From: Macrostomum hystrix
Lineage: Eukaryota; Platyhelminthes; Macrostomidae
Reading direction: 5' to 3'
NCBI GenBank assembly: GCA_950097015.1
Contig: CATNEN010000003.1
Coordinates: 372,001-436,000, forward strand
Length of the DNA stretch: 64,000 bases
The notes under the pieces are model-generated. The model saw only the letters and a list, made by a program, of their open reading frames with translations, made no database searches and had not been told where the DNA came from. The position numbers and the translations under genes were made by a program. How positions within the stretch are numbered: the first letter of the stretch is position 1; the number at the start of each line of letters is the position of its first letter. Below, piece by piece: positions 24,066 through 36,357 of the stretch.

Positions 24066-24709
24066 CTAAGAGCATGGTATAAAGACGAAGATTCTGTTTA
24101 AATAGATGGACTAAAACTTTTGGCACTTCGAGATGATTTCATGGCAAAGTATTTTTAAGACGAAAATATTAAGTTTGCTTGAATGGTAAAAGTCAGATTT
24201 GAAAACAATTGCTTGGATGACTTCAAAAATAGAAAGAAAATAAAATGCCTGCTTGTTTAGATGACACTACAAATTTCAGTTTTCTCTACAGCACTCAATT
24301 TGGGTTGGCTGTGGTATATTCCGAACAGCTATCATCGATGCTGCAGTGAGGCACCCAAAACAAAATAATTTCCCCTCGCAGATGGTGCCCAAAGCGTTAT
24401 TTCCCACAATGCTTTGCTACGGCACGGAGGCTGTTCATTTTCTCGCCATGGAGAGGACAGGGGGACAGTTGCTTCACTGTGAGAATCAACTCAGCAAAAA
24501 TGCCACGCGGCTCAGTTAGCAGGAATAATTGATTCCTTCACTGCAACTCCAACACTGCGACGAGAATCGGCCAAGGGAAACGACTGAGTTCATCTTGAAT
24601 TCTTCAGAAGCGCTGGCAAGTGTCTCTGGGCCAGCACCTGACTAATCATTTCCTTCTCTCTCTTACTCTACTGCACCCTCTCAAGGTGATGCTGAACAAC
24701 AAAACTATT

Positions 24710-24742
24710 TTTGCAGCAGCAGCAGCAGCAGCAGCCGCAGCC
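24710..24742. repeat. Short CAG trinucleotide run
   Basis: About eight consecutive CAG triplets followed by CCGCAGCC. No exon around it was recognised. Confidence 0.8.
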
Positions 24743-25092
24743 ATGGCTATAGTCACGTGTTAAACTTTCCCACCTTCATTAGAGAATTCGATTGAGTCAA
24801 CAGTGCGAAAGAGAGCCTAGGAAACTCTGCTGCCAGAGTGAGAGAAGGTTTAGGGGGCTGGACTCCATCTTAGAGTGCCGGGCAATGGAAGTTAGAGTCC
24901 GTTTGGGAAGGAAAATTTGCTGCGATTTGAGAACATGGCTTTGGCGTGTGACTTTGCATGCTTTTCTTGGCTCAAGCGCAATTCCAAGCCACGTTCATCG
25001 ATGTTCGAATCATTAACAGGCCATCTGCGACATCAAGGCGATTCGTGGTGATTGGGCCTCTGACTTAAGCGAGACCTTCAAATTTTATAATC

Positions 25093-25712
25093 CGCTACCC
25101 CACTTTCGGTTCCTCAAAGAGCGGCCCTACCTCACTTTCGGTTCATCAAAGAGCGGCCCTACCCCACTTTCGGTTCCTCAAAGAGCGGCCCTACCCCACT
25201 TTCGGTTCATCAAAGAGCGGCCCTACCTCACTTTCGGTTCATCAAAGAGCGGCCCTACCCCACTTTCGGTTCATCAAAGAGCGGCCCTACCTCACTTTCG
25301 GTTCATCAAAGAGCGGCCCTACCCCACTTTCGGTTCATCAAAGAGCGGCCCTACCTCACTTTCGGTTCATCAAAGAGCGGCCCTACCCCACTTTCGGTTT
25401 CATCAAAGAGCGGCCCTACCCCACTTTCGGTTCCTCAAAGAGCGGCCCTACCCCACTTTCGGTTCCTCAAAGAGCGGCCCTACCCCACTTTCGGTTCATC
25501 AAAGAGCGGCCCTACCCCACTTTCGGTTCCTCAAAGAGCGGCCCTACCCCACTTTCGGTTCCTCAAAGAGCGACACTACCCCACTTTCGGTTCATCAAAG
25601 AGCGGCCCTACCCCACTTTCGGTTTCATCAAAGAGCGGCCCTACCCCACTTTCGGTTCCTCAAAGAGCGGCCCTACCCCACTTTCGGTTCCTCAAAGAGC
25701 GGCCCTACCCCA
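25093..25712. repeat. 32-bp minisatellite
   Basis: About 19 units of 32 bp containing CCACTTTCGGTTCATCAAAG and AGCGGCCCTAC. Variants alternate between TTCATC and TTCCTC and between CCCCAC and CCTCAC, and two units carry an extra T. Confidence 0.95.
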
Positions 25713-25798
25713 TTTGGCTTCTCTAGGTTTACTCATTTTGTTGAACTCTTCAAAAATTAGTAAGAAAACTAGCGTTTGTTGTCAATTCAAAATCGAAG

Positions 25799-25971
25799 CC
25801 AACGAAGATCGGCTCGGGATACTCCGGGAAAGACTCAAAATCCAGAAAGAAGAGTAGATATCTGGATCGATCTAGGAAGGCCCATAAGAAGAGCAAGAAA
25901 AAGTCGCAACCAACATCGGCTGCAGAGGCACGGAGGCCAAGAGTCGAGGCACAAAGAGAACGAAGCGAAAG
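25799..25971 (+). CDS. Candidate Ser/Arg/Lys-rich exon (unidentified)
   Basis: Plus-strand open frame encoding KDSKSRKKSRYLDRSRKAHK followed by KSKKKSQPTSAAEARRPRVE and more basic residues; the frame stays open to 26,236. RS/KS dipeptides resemble splicing-factor or nucleolar proteins. Acceptor (CGAAG) and donor (GTCAGG) are both weak, and a second basic frame overlaps. Phase is compatible with the exon at 22,811-22,871. No family is recognised. Confidence 0.25.
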
Positions 25972-26499
25972 GTCAGGACTGCTCATGCCGTGCTCACTCG
26001 CATTGGCGGAATGCAAATCAGGCTGGACTCTGCAAGACCGCTGCTTGGTAACTCACTTTTCTGTCTCGGAGCTGGCCCATCCTCAGTGCTGCGTGGCCTT
26101 GGAGAAAATCAATACCAGGGCTGAGCGGCTAGGAAATCAGTTGGAATCGGCCACGCGGCGGCCACTGGGTCAATCATTTCATTACGCCCAGAGGGTCAAA
26201 GCTAAACCTGAGATTTGTGACCCCAGCAGAAACTGAAGGGTTACTCTGTGCTTGCTTAGTTACTGCTCATCCTGCGGCTGGGGGTCGTGTTTAGGGAATG
26301 CTTGGAATCGTATGGGACTTGGAGCTTGTAGGCTTGAGTATTAACCTGGGATTTTAGAATAAGATAGATGGGTAGGTAATTTTATGTAACATTATTATTT
26401 TCTTGCCGTGTAACAACTGAATTTACTCTAGGAAATTTCAACGCAATTCAATGGTTAAATTGAGACATAATTGGTCGTCTTTAAGGATTAGGGATTTTG

Positions 26500-26945
26500 A
26501 ATTACCGGATTTGAAGGTCAAATCTAGGTTTGGATTAACGGATTTTAATGTCAAATCTAGGTTTGGATTAATGGATTTCAAGGTCAAATCTAGGTTTGGA
26601 TTAATGGATTTCAAGGTCAAATCTAGGTTTGGATTAATGGATTTCAAGGTCAAATCTAGGTTTGGATTAATGGATTTCAAGGTCAAATCTAGGTTTGGAT
26701 TAATGGATTTCAAGGTCAAATCTAGGTTTGGATTAACGGATTTTAATGTCAAATCTAGGTTTGGATTAATGGATTTCAAGGTCAAATCTAGGTTTGGATT
26801 AATGGATTTCAAGGTCAAATCTAGGTTTGGATTAACGGATTTCAAGGTCAAATCTACGTTTGGATTAACGGATTTCAAGATCAAATCTAGGTTTGGATTA
26901 ACGGATTTCAAGGTCAAATCTAGGTTTGGATTAACGGATTTGAAG
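26500..26945. repeat. 33-bp minisatellite
   Basis: About 13 units of 33 bp containing GGTCAAATCTAGGTTTGGAT and TAATGGATTTCAA. Divisible by 3, so both strands are open through the array; no credible protein. Confidence 0.95.
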
Positions 26946-27523
26946 CCAAATTTACTTTTTTTGCAGGTTAAAAGTCATGCCAGTATAGCTTTTCACTGCA
27001 TGATTAAACTTAGAAAAGTCCTGTATATCCAAGTCCTATAGAATTTTTAATGCCTAATTTAGCCTTGTAAGCTACAGTAAGCAGCTTAAAAAAGTTTAAT
27101 CAAGTAAATTAAGGAATTTAAATTCCCAAAAAAGTAGGCAAGAAACTGCTCTTAAAAATTAACGTCACTCCCATTTTACCATTCCATGAGCGATTTCAAT
27201 GGGGAAAGTGCATTGTACCTCATCTGAATAATTAAGTAGGCTTGACTGTTTACCCGGCATTTTTGTTACCAAATGAACTTTAGCATCGCACCAAATCGGT
27301 GAAGTGGGTGACAAGAAGGCTGCGAGAAAATCAGATTAGCGATAACTGGACCAGCTATCGATTGATTTGGAAGCAAGATATCGATTGATGCTGCCTTCAA
27401 CATCTCTGACTTTATCTAGCTTTATCTAACCAAAATAACCAAAACACTGCTTCGCCCGAATCTGGTTGAGAAGCTCTCGTAGAGTTGGTATAATAGCATG
27501 TTACACTTTTAAATACTTAGCTA

Positions 27524-29395
27524 ATATAGCTCTGTCTAACATGTAGCTCTGTCTAACATGTAGCTCTGTCTAACATGTAGCTTTGTCTAACATGTAGCTT
27601 TGTCTCACATGTAGCTCTGTCTAACATGTAGCTTTGTCTAACATGTAGCTCTGTCTAACATGTAGCTCTGTCTAACATGTAGCTTTGTCTAACATGTAGC
27701 TCTGTCTAACATGTAGCTCTGTCTAACATGTAGCTCTGTCTAACATGTAGCTCTGTCTAACATGTAGCTCTGTCTAACTTGTAGCTTTGTCTAACATGTA
27801 GCTCTGTCTAACATGTAGCTCTGTCTAACATGTAGCTCTGTCTAACATGTAGCTCTGTCTAACATGTAGCTCTGTCTAACATGTAGCTCTGTCTAACATG
27901 TAGCTCTGTCTAACATGTAGCTCTGTCTAACATGTAGCTTTGTCTAACATATAGCTCTGTCTAACATGAAGCTCTGTCTAACATGTAGCTCTGTCTAACA
28001 TGTAGCTCTGTCTAACATGTAGCTTTGTCTAACATGTAGCTCTGTCTAACATGTAGCTCTGTCTAACATGTAGCTCTGTCTAACATAGATCTGTCTAACA
28101 TGTAGCTTTGTCTAACATATAGCTCTGTCTAACATGAAGCTCTGTCTAACATGTAGGTCTGTCTAAAATGTAGCTCTGTCTAACATGTAGCTTTGTCTAA
28201 CATGTAGCTTTGTCTAACATGTAGCTTTGTCTAACATGTAGCTCTGTCTAACATGTAGCTCTGTCTAACATGTAGCTCTGTCTAACATAGATCTGTCTAA
28301 CATGTAGCTTTGTCTAACATATAGCTCTGTCTAACATGTAGCTCTGTCTAACATGTAGCTCTGTCTAACATGTAGCTTTGTCTAACATGTAGCTCTGTCT
28401 AACATGTAGCTCTGTCTAACATGTAGCTCTGTCTAACATGTAGCTCTGTCTAACATGTAGCTTTGTCTAACATGTAGCTCTGTCTAACATGTAGCTCTGT
28501 CTAACATGTAGCTTTGTCTAACATGTAGCTCTGTCTAACATGTAGCTCTGTCTAACATGTAGATCTGTCTAACATGTAGCTTTGTCTAACATGTAGCTCT
28601 GTCTAACATGTAGCTTTGTCTAACATGTAGCTCTGTCTAACATGTAGCTTTGTCTAACATGTAGCTTTGTCTAACATGTAGCTCTGTCTAACATGTAGCT
28701 CTGTCTAACATGTAGCTCTGTCTAACATGTCGCTCTGTCTAACATGTAGCTCTGTCTAACATGTAGCTCTGTCTAACTTGTAGCTTTGTCTAACATGTAG
28801 CTCTGTCTAACATGTAGCTTTGTCTAACATGTAGCTCTGTCTAACATGTAGCTCTGTCTAACATGTAGCTTTGTCTAACATGTAGCTCTGTCTAACATGT
28901 AGCTCTGTCTAACATGTAGCTCTGTCTAACATAGATCTGTCTAACATGTAGCTTTGTCTAACATATAGCTCTGTCTAACATGTAGCTCTGTCTAACATGT
29001 AGCTCTGTCTAACATGTAGCTTTGTCTAACATGTAGCTCTGTCTAACATGTAGCTCTGTCTAACATGTAGCTCTGTCTAACATGTAGCTCTGTCTAACAT
29101 GTAGCTTTGTCTAACATGTAGCTCTGTCTAACATGTAGCTCTGTCTAACATGTAGCTTTGTCTAACATGTAGCTCTGTCTAACATATAGCTCTGTCTAAC
29201 ATGTAGCTTTGTCTAACATGTAGCTCTGTCTAACATGTAGCTCTGTCTAACATGTAGATCTGTCTAACATGTAGCTTTGTCTAACATGTAGCTCTGTCTA
29301 ACATGTAGCTTTGTCTAACATGTAGCTCTGTCTAACATGTAGCTTTGTCTAACATGTAGCTCTGTCTAACATGTAGCTCTATCACACAAGTAGCC
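27524..29395. repeat. 17-bp minisatellite, about 110 units
   Basis: Unit ATGTAGCTCTGTCTAAC repeated about 110 times over 1.87 kb. CTCTG and CTTTG variants occur in shared orders, and the rare variant ATAGATCTGTCTAAC recurs in matching neighbourhoods (about 28,085, 28,285 and 28,930), so blocks of several hundred bp have been duplicated. Confidence 0.96.
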
Positions 29396-29399
29396 CTGA

Positions 29400-30670
29400 C
29401 CAACTAAGTACAGTTTCTTGTTATTTCAAACAAGCTACAAGCTAACAAGCTGTATAACAAGCGCAGGAACCATTCAAACAAGTGACTTCCAAAGTCAAGA
29501 GAAGTTTAAAAAATTTTATGTCAGCTATTGATGCATTTGTGTTTTAATCGGCAGGCGGGCACATTGTACTTTTAACCCAGTGTTTCTGAGCAAAGCAATA
29601 AAAATTTAACTAAAAACTTGCTATTTACGCAAATGGAGTGAAAGAACTTACCACTTCGTGCACCCCACTTTGACGGCTAGCAATCTGTGCTCACTCTTCT
29701 GTCTTTTCAGATTCCTCTTTAGCGGCAGCAGCGGCAGCAGCAGAATCGCTTAGTGAAAGCAATCTGAAATTGCTTCCTTGTCTCTAAAACGAGCTTATGG
29801 AATTAGCTATTAATGCCGAACTTACAGGTGATAAAAGCGCCGACTCACAATGCTCTGAGCAATGAGTTGAGCTGGGAGCCGAACAAAAGTCCGTCATCGT
29901 ATGGCATTGTTAGCCAGTCATTGCCCAGCACCAATGGCCGCAGGGGCTCATGGCAACCAACCCCACCTTTCCCCTCCCTCCTGGCTATTTTGAGACTTGA
30001 AGATGCGATTTCTGCTTGACGATTGGGGACCAAGGCTGGCAGTTTAATGGCCATCTGAATCTGTCCTGCTCCCAACTACTAGCTCCTGACCGCACTAACT
30101 ATTTCACTTCCCTCTCCCCTCTCATATTGCGCTGAATGCTTAGTTGAATCATAATTCTACACGCTCATAGTGCTCTCAGTGCAGAGTCATTGAAAGACGG
30201 GCGCCAACCCGAGGAAGTGCCGAGGAAGTACTTGGGCCAGCGGCTCCTAATTAATATGCCAAGAAGGAGGAATGACAGAGGAGGGACTGGGCCGCATGTT
30301 TTCAATGCGAGGAGGAGTCTGTCTTTCAGCTTTCAATAGAGATGGTGGGGAGATGAGGAGGTGGAGTGGGACAGGGTGATAGGCTTGCTTCTCAGCTCAA
30401 TTAACTGAGTAATCCGAGACTCGGCCGTGTCGCGCTGTACAAATTGTCGGCCGCCTAAGAGGCCGCAGGTAAGAAGAGAATGCGAAAGAAAATTGCGCTG
30501 TGGCAGTTGTGGGCAGCACATAGAAATAATTGCTTCAAGGCTTCAAGGAACCGAAATTCTCAGGTGCGCTCACATCCTGACTAAGCCAAGTCCTCTGCTT
30601 CTGCAGCACCTGCTCACTATGCAGTCTCTCTGTGTGCTCGTCTCCCAGCTTTACTGTTATTATTATGATC
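29400..30670. other. No gene seen
   Basis: Unique sequence. A short plus-strand frame near 30,427 with CTNC and CGSC pairs has no further support and runs into the SINE at 30,678. Confidence 0.5.
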
Positions 30671-30677
30671 ATTATTA

Positions 30678-30960
30678 TGAGGCATCTTGTAGCGCGTCTG
30701 CCTCTCGCACCGAGGTGCTTGGCTCGATTCCATGGCGAGGCCGCATTCTTTTGGGGCGCAGCCGCGTAGAGAAAGCTTCGGGACTGGTCGTGCAGTTCAC
30801 GCCATTGAAGGCCAACCCCCAAGGCACAGTGAGAGTGTACACTGCCGACGATGAGAAAGTCAGGGCAGATGTACACACCTGTGTGAGTGTGTGCTCAGGA
30901 GTCAGCGAAATCGACAGAATGGCCTCTTTTATAACCAAGTTTCGAATCTCGCCCCAAGGA
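30678..30960 (+). mobile_element. tRNA-derived SINE copy
   Basis: Head with CTGCCTCTCGCACC and the B-box-like GGCTCGATTCC, then GGGGCGCAGCCGCGTAGAG, GAAGGCCAACCCCCAAGGCA, GACGATGAGAAAGTCAGGGC and GATGTACACACCTGTGTGAG, in the order of the 61.7-kb copy. The A-box region is degraded and the 3' tail is truncated; no clear target-site duplication is visible. Confidence 0.85.
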
Positions 30961-31489
30961 CATCGGCATGGCAACTGGTATGCCAACAGTTCTCAAGTTT
31001 TTATGGCTTTTCTATGCTACTTCGCAAATAAAATGCTTTGCGTCGATCAATTTTTAATTGGAAAGCGATGCGCAGAGAGAGAGGCACGCAATGGTTGCCG
31101 TGAGCTGTGAGGCCCTCCAGACAGCATTCTAAGAAATCTCTTCTTCGTCTGCCAACGGTGCCGCCGTCAATAAAGGTGAATACCAATGTCGCTGGTTTTC
31201 ACCTCTATCCCCAGATTTTTTCATGCTAAAGCCCCACTTAGGATCCCTTGGCTGTGCAGTGCTCACAATCTTGAGCTGTGTTGGCATTTAGCGCTCATTT
31301 TCCTGATGGGATAAATGATTGATCAGCTGCTTGGGATGCAGCCCATTGTACTAGTACAATGTGAGCGATACCTTTGGTATTGAATAGCGAAGTGCCAGAA
31401 AGAAATGTGCAACTTTCTGAAATGGGACTTCAATGAAGTGTTCACACTAGTAAAGGGATTAGAGATTAGAGATATTAGAAATTGTGGGG

Positions 31490-31690
31490 AGGGGAAATTT
31501 AAGAGGGCTGATTGAGGGAGATATGAAAAATGAGATTAGAGATATGAGATGAGGATGAGAAATTAGATATGAGATGAAAGATATGAGATGATGAATAAGA
31601 AGGATATGAGATCATGGATGAGAGACACGTGAGATGAAGGAACGGAGAGAAATGAGATGAGAGATAAGTATGAGAGAATGGAGGACTATG
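31490..31690. repeat. Purine-rich GAGATGAGATATGAGATGA-like tract
   Basis: Strongly strand-asymmetric A/G tract with irregular repeats of AGATATGAGATGA. No regular unit length. Confidence 0.6.
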
Positions 31691-32124
31691 GTAGGTTGGT
31701 AGGTGCAGAGTAACAGACTGCTGGTTTTCATGATAAGGGCAGTGGCTGCTGTGTGCACATCGATGCAAATTGAATCTGCATTCGATTAAGCCAGCAAGCA
31801 GCAGCCTCTCACTCAGTAGTAACTATGCAGCCTTCTTCCAGCTTTCTCTGCAGGTTTTTTCCCTAAAGAAAATGTTTTTGGTAGCTTCAGAGATCGTGTT
31901 CTGCGTTCCCACCTCACTTTGTGCACAAATGGACTGCTTTGGTATGGCCCCGGTGTGTGGCCTTCTACGGAGGAGTTTCTTGAGCCTAATCTCATTAGGC
32001 TCTTTGACTTAGTAAATTCCGCATGGTGTCGATACTCACTTGTTCAAGCTAGAAGGTTTAAAAGTACTTCTGCAGACAATCATCGCCTTGACAATTTTAA
32101 CTTGATGGCAAATATTGAGGCCCT

Positions 32125-34770
32125 CACCAGTAAATTGTAAGGCAATCAACTGTAAAATAGTGAGGCCATCACCTGAAATAGTGAGGCCATCAACTGTAAC
32201 ATAGTGAGGCCATCAACTGTAACATAGTGAGGCCATCAACTGTAACATAGTGAGGCCAGCATCTGTAACATAGTGAGGCCAGCATCTGTAAAATAGTGAG
32301 GCCATCACCTGTAAATAGTGAGGCGAGCACCTGTAAATTGTGAGGCCATCATCTGTAAATGGTGAGGCTATTATCTGTAAATAGTGAGGCCATCATCTGT
32401 AAATAGTGTGGCCATTATCTGCAAATAGTGAGGCCATCACCTGTAAATAGTGAGGCCATCAACTGTAAAATAGTGAGGCCAGCACCTTTAAATTGTGAGG
32501 CCATCATCTGTAAATGGTGAGGCTATTATCTGTAAATAGTGTGGCCATTTGCTGTAAGTAGTGAGGCCATTATCTGTAAATATTGAGGCCATCAACTGTA
32601 AAATAGTGAGGCCAGCACCTGTAAATTGTGAGGCCATCATCTGTAAATGGTGAGGCTATTATCTGTAAATAGTGAGGCCATCATCTGTAAATAGTGTGGC
32701 CATTATCTGTAAATAGTGAGGCCAGCATCTGTAAAATAGTGAGGCCATCAACTGTAAAATAGTGAGGCCATCACCTGTAAAATAGTGAGGCCATCACCTG
32801 TAAATAGTGAGGCGAGCACCTGTAAATTGTGAGGTCATCAACTGTAAAATAGTGAGGCCAGCACCTGTAAATTGTGAGGCCATCATCTGTAAATGGTGAG
32901 GCTATTATCTGTAAATAGTGAGGCCATCATCTGTAAATAGTGTGGCCATTATCTGTAAATAGTGAGGCCATCACCTGTAAATAGTGAGGCCATCAACTGT
33001 AAAATAGTGAGGCCAGCACCTTTAAATTGTGAGGCCATCATCTGTAAATGGTGAGGCTATTATCTGTAAATAGTGTGGCCATTTGCTGTAAGTAGTGAGG
33101 CCATTATCTGTAAATAGTGAGGCCATCAACTGTAAAATAGTGAGGCCAGCACCTGTAAATTGTGAGGCCATCATCTGTAAATGGTGAGGCTATTATCTGT
33201 AAATAGTGTGGCCATTTGCTGTAAGTAGTGAGGCCATTATCTGTAAATAGTGAGGCCATCAACTGTAAAATAGAGAGGCCATCACCTGAAATTGTGAGGC
33301 CATCACCTCAAATAGTGAGGCGAGCACCTGTAAATTGTGAGGTCATCAACTGTAAAATAGTGAGGCCAGCACCTGTAAATTGTGAGGCCATCATCTGTAA
33401 ATGGTAAGGCTATTATCTGTAAATAGTGAGGCCATCATCTGTAAATAGTGTGGCCATTATCTGTAAATAGTGAGGCCAGCATCTGTAAAATAGTGAGGCC
33501 ATCAACTGTAAAATAGTGAGGCCATCACCTGTAAAATAGTGAGGCCATCACCTGTAAATAGTGAGGCGAGCACCTGTAAATTGTGAGGTCATCAACTGTA
33601 AAATAGTGAGGCCAGCACCTGTAAATTGTGAGGCCATCATCTGTAAATGGTGAGGCTATTATCTGTAAATAGTGAGGCCATCATCTGTAAATAGTGTGGC
33701 CATTATCTGTAAATAGTGAGGCCATCACCTGTAAATAGTGAGGCCATCAACTGTAAAATAGTGAGGCCAGCACCTGTAAATTGTGAGGCCATCATCTGTA
33801 AATGGTGAGGCTATTATCTGTAAATAGTGTGGCCATTTGCTGTAAGTAGTGAGGCCATTATCTGTAAATAGTGAGGCCATCAACTGTAAAATAGTGAGGC
33901 CAGCACCTGTAAATTGTGAGGCCATCATCTGTAAATGGTGAGGCTATTATCTGTAAATAGTGTGGCCATTTGCTGTAAGTAGTGAGGCCATTATCTGTAA
34001 ATAGTGAGGCCATCAACTGTAAAATAGAGAGGCCATCACCTGAAATTGTGAGGCCATCACCTGAAATAGTGAGGCGAGCACCTGTAAATTGTGAGGTCAT
34101 CAACTGTAAAATAGTGAGGCCAGCACCTGTAAATTGTGAGGCCATCATCTGTAAATGGTGAGGCTATTATCTGTAAATAGTGAGGCCATCATCTGTAAAT
34201 AGTGTGGCCATTATCTGTAAATAGTGAGGCCATCACCTGTAAATAGTGAGGCCATCACCTGTTAATGGTGAGGCCATCACCTGTAAATGGTGGTGCCATC
34301 ATCTGTAAATAGTGAGGCCATTATCTGTAAATAGTGTGGCCATTATCTGGAAATAGTGTGGCCATTATCTGTAAAAAGTGTGGCCATTATCTGTAAATAG
34401 TGTGGCCATTATCTGTAAATAGTGAGGCCATCACCTGTAAATAGTGAGGCCATCACCTGTTAATGGTGAGGCCATCACCTGTAAATGGTGGTGCCATCAT
34501 CTGTAAATAGTGAGGCCATTATCTGTAAATAGTGTGGCCATTATCTGTAAATATTGTGGCCATTATCTGTAAAAAGTGTGGCCATTATCTGTAAATAGTG
34601 TGGCCATTTGCTGTAAGTAGTGAGGCCATTATCTGTAAATAGTGTGGCCATTATCTGTAAAAAGTGTGGCCATTATCTGTAAATAGTGAGGCCATTATCT
34701 GTAAATAGTGAGGCCATCACCTGTAGAAATTGAGGCCATCACCTGTAAAAATTGGGGCCATCAGCTTTAA
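32125..34770. repeat. 21-23-bp minisatellite with higher-order structure, 2.6 kb
   Basis: Around 120 units related to GTGAGGCCATCATCTGTAAA (21-23 bp). Multi-unit blocks recur in fixed order, for example CCATCAACTG, CCAGCACCTG, CCATCATCTG, CTATTATCTG at about 32,460, 32,590, 32,850, 32,990, 33,120, 33,350, 33,600, 33,745, 33,880 and 34,100. This is higher-order repeat organisation as in satellite DNA. Confidence 0.96.
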
Positions 34771-35650
34771 AGAGGACAATCATCATCAATCAAAGATGTC
34801 GGTGTGTTTTTTCACAGCGGCTGACATCGCCTTGATTCCGGATGCTGTGGATGCGATCAACCATTGCTTACAACTATCAAACGCAGTCTCTTTTGTATAT
34901 GACAATAAATGGAAAAGCTTGATGGCAAAATGGTATAGGGCATACCAGCCTTAGTTCATACTGGCACACAATGCTATCCTGTTGCAAGCCATGTCATAGC
35001 GAATGTCTCACAAATCTTTTGAAGTCAGATACGGCCAGCGAGTCCTTTGTTCTTACTAATCCTTATCGAGCTCATAATATACTTGCATCTTTCTTCTTTT
35101 TCTTGCTTATGCAGCATAGCGGTCAAGGACAATTGGGATCATGGATTTTTATCAGTATAAAACTTTTCTGAGCGCGACCGCCATAATAACAGGCAGCTAT
35201 GGTCTAATCAATGTGGCCAGACTTACAAATTTGACTTACATTTGTATTACCACTAGTTTAAGCAGTCGGTTTGATTTTACAAACGTGAGTCAAATGAATT
35301 TCAGTTTTACCATCTGAGCCTTCTCTAGATTGATATTTCCTACAAGTCGAATATAGTTTGAAAGAAACAGATGGCTATCGTTGTGGTTATACCTGAATAT
35401 CTAAATTATTTTTTGCATAAGGATATCCTAAAACTACAGTTTTGAAACATTTCTTCTGAATGGAATATAAAAACTGATACTCAAACTCTGTTTAAATATC
35501 GATGCAACTAACAGATGCATTTCAGCTTTTTTCGCATTGTTTAATCCTCAGCAGCCATCCTCGTTACTAGCAGCAATGTCTGTGAGTAGAGTCTGACGCT
35601 TATCTAGCAGATTTATTTATTTGAGCTCTGAACAGATTCCTCCAAATAAC
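34771..35650. other. No gene seen
   Basis: Unique AT-rich sequence without recognisable exons. Confidence 0.5.
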
Positions 35651-35659
35651 CCTGAGAAC

Positions 35660-35965
35660 AATGGCAGGGACAGTGAAACCCGCGCTTCCCTAGCCCGCGA
35701 GAGGTAATACCTTCCCATTCCGGTGAATCCTGAGCACACCACGCACACAGGTACTCACACACGTATGTACATTTGCCCTGACTTTCTCTTCGTCAGGCAG
35801 TGTGTACTTCCACTGTGGCTTTCGAGGTCGGCCCTCAAGGGCGCAAATTGCCGACAAGCCATTCCCCGAAGCCTTCTCTCCGCGGCTGCGCCCTAAATGA
35901 ATTTGGTGTCGACACGGAATCGAGCTCATGGACGCTGGTGCGAGAGAAAACGCCACTCACCCACA
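35660..35965 (-). mobile_element. tRNA-derived SINE copy
   Basis: On the minus strand: CTCTCGCACCAGCG, the B-box-like GAGCTCGATTCC, GGGCGCAGCCGCGGAGAGAA, CCCTTGAGGGCCGACC, CTGCCTGACGAAGAGAAAGT and TGTACATACGTGTGTGAGTA. Same order as the other copies, with small insertions. The A-box is poorly preserved and no duplication of the target was found. Confidence 0.83.
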
Positions 35966-36357
35966 ATATTTCTGCTAACTGTTGAAAATGTTGAATACTA
36001 CTGAGAACGATCTTCGATTCTCTGAAGTATTTTTAGCTATTGTTCGACTGTTTGGGACACAGAAAACAGCAGGTGAAAAAAATTAGTTAAGAATTGGAAT
36101 GTGAAGTTCATATATTTGACTTCTGCTACTAGAAGCCAGTCAACCCTTTTTTCCTATTTTTTAACGACTCCGCATGGCACAACGACCCAGTGCAGAGTCC
36201 TTTGTCACTTGGTTGTATTTCAGAGAGCCTTAGAGTTAATTAATTTTTCAAAAGTTTCTGGCTTATGGTAACCAGAAATATCTAACTGATATAGAATTCG
36301 CAGCGCTTATCAAGGAATGACTCGAAATTTTGTTGTTGCCTTTTTTCCTTCAATAGA

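Noticed and set aside
26438-27041. Repeated frames on both strands (KVKSRFGLMDF type)
   Set aside because: 33-bp array open on both strands. It resembles a peptide precursor at first sight, but lacks a secretory signal and has no regular Gly plus dibasic cleavage sites.
30427-31110. 227-codon plus-strand frame with CTNC and CGSC
   Set aside because: More than a third of it is SINE sequence and no other zinc-ribbon feature follows.
27524-34770. Possible CRISPR arrays
   Set aside because: Repeats are contiguous without unique spacers, and the genome is eukaryotic.
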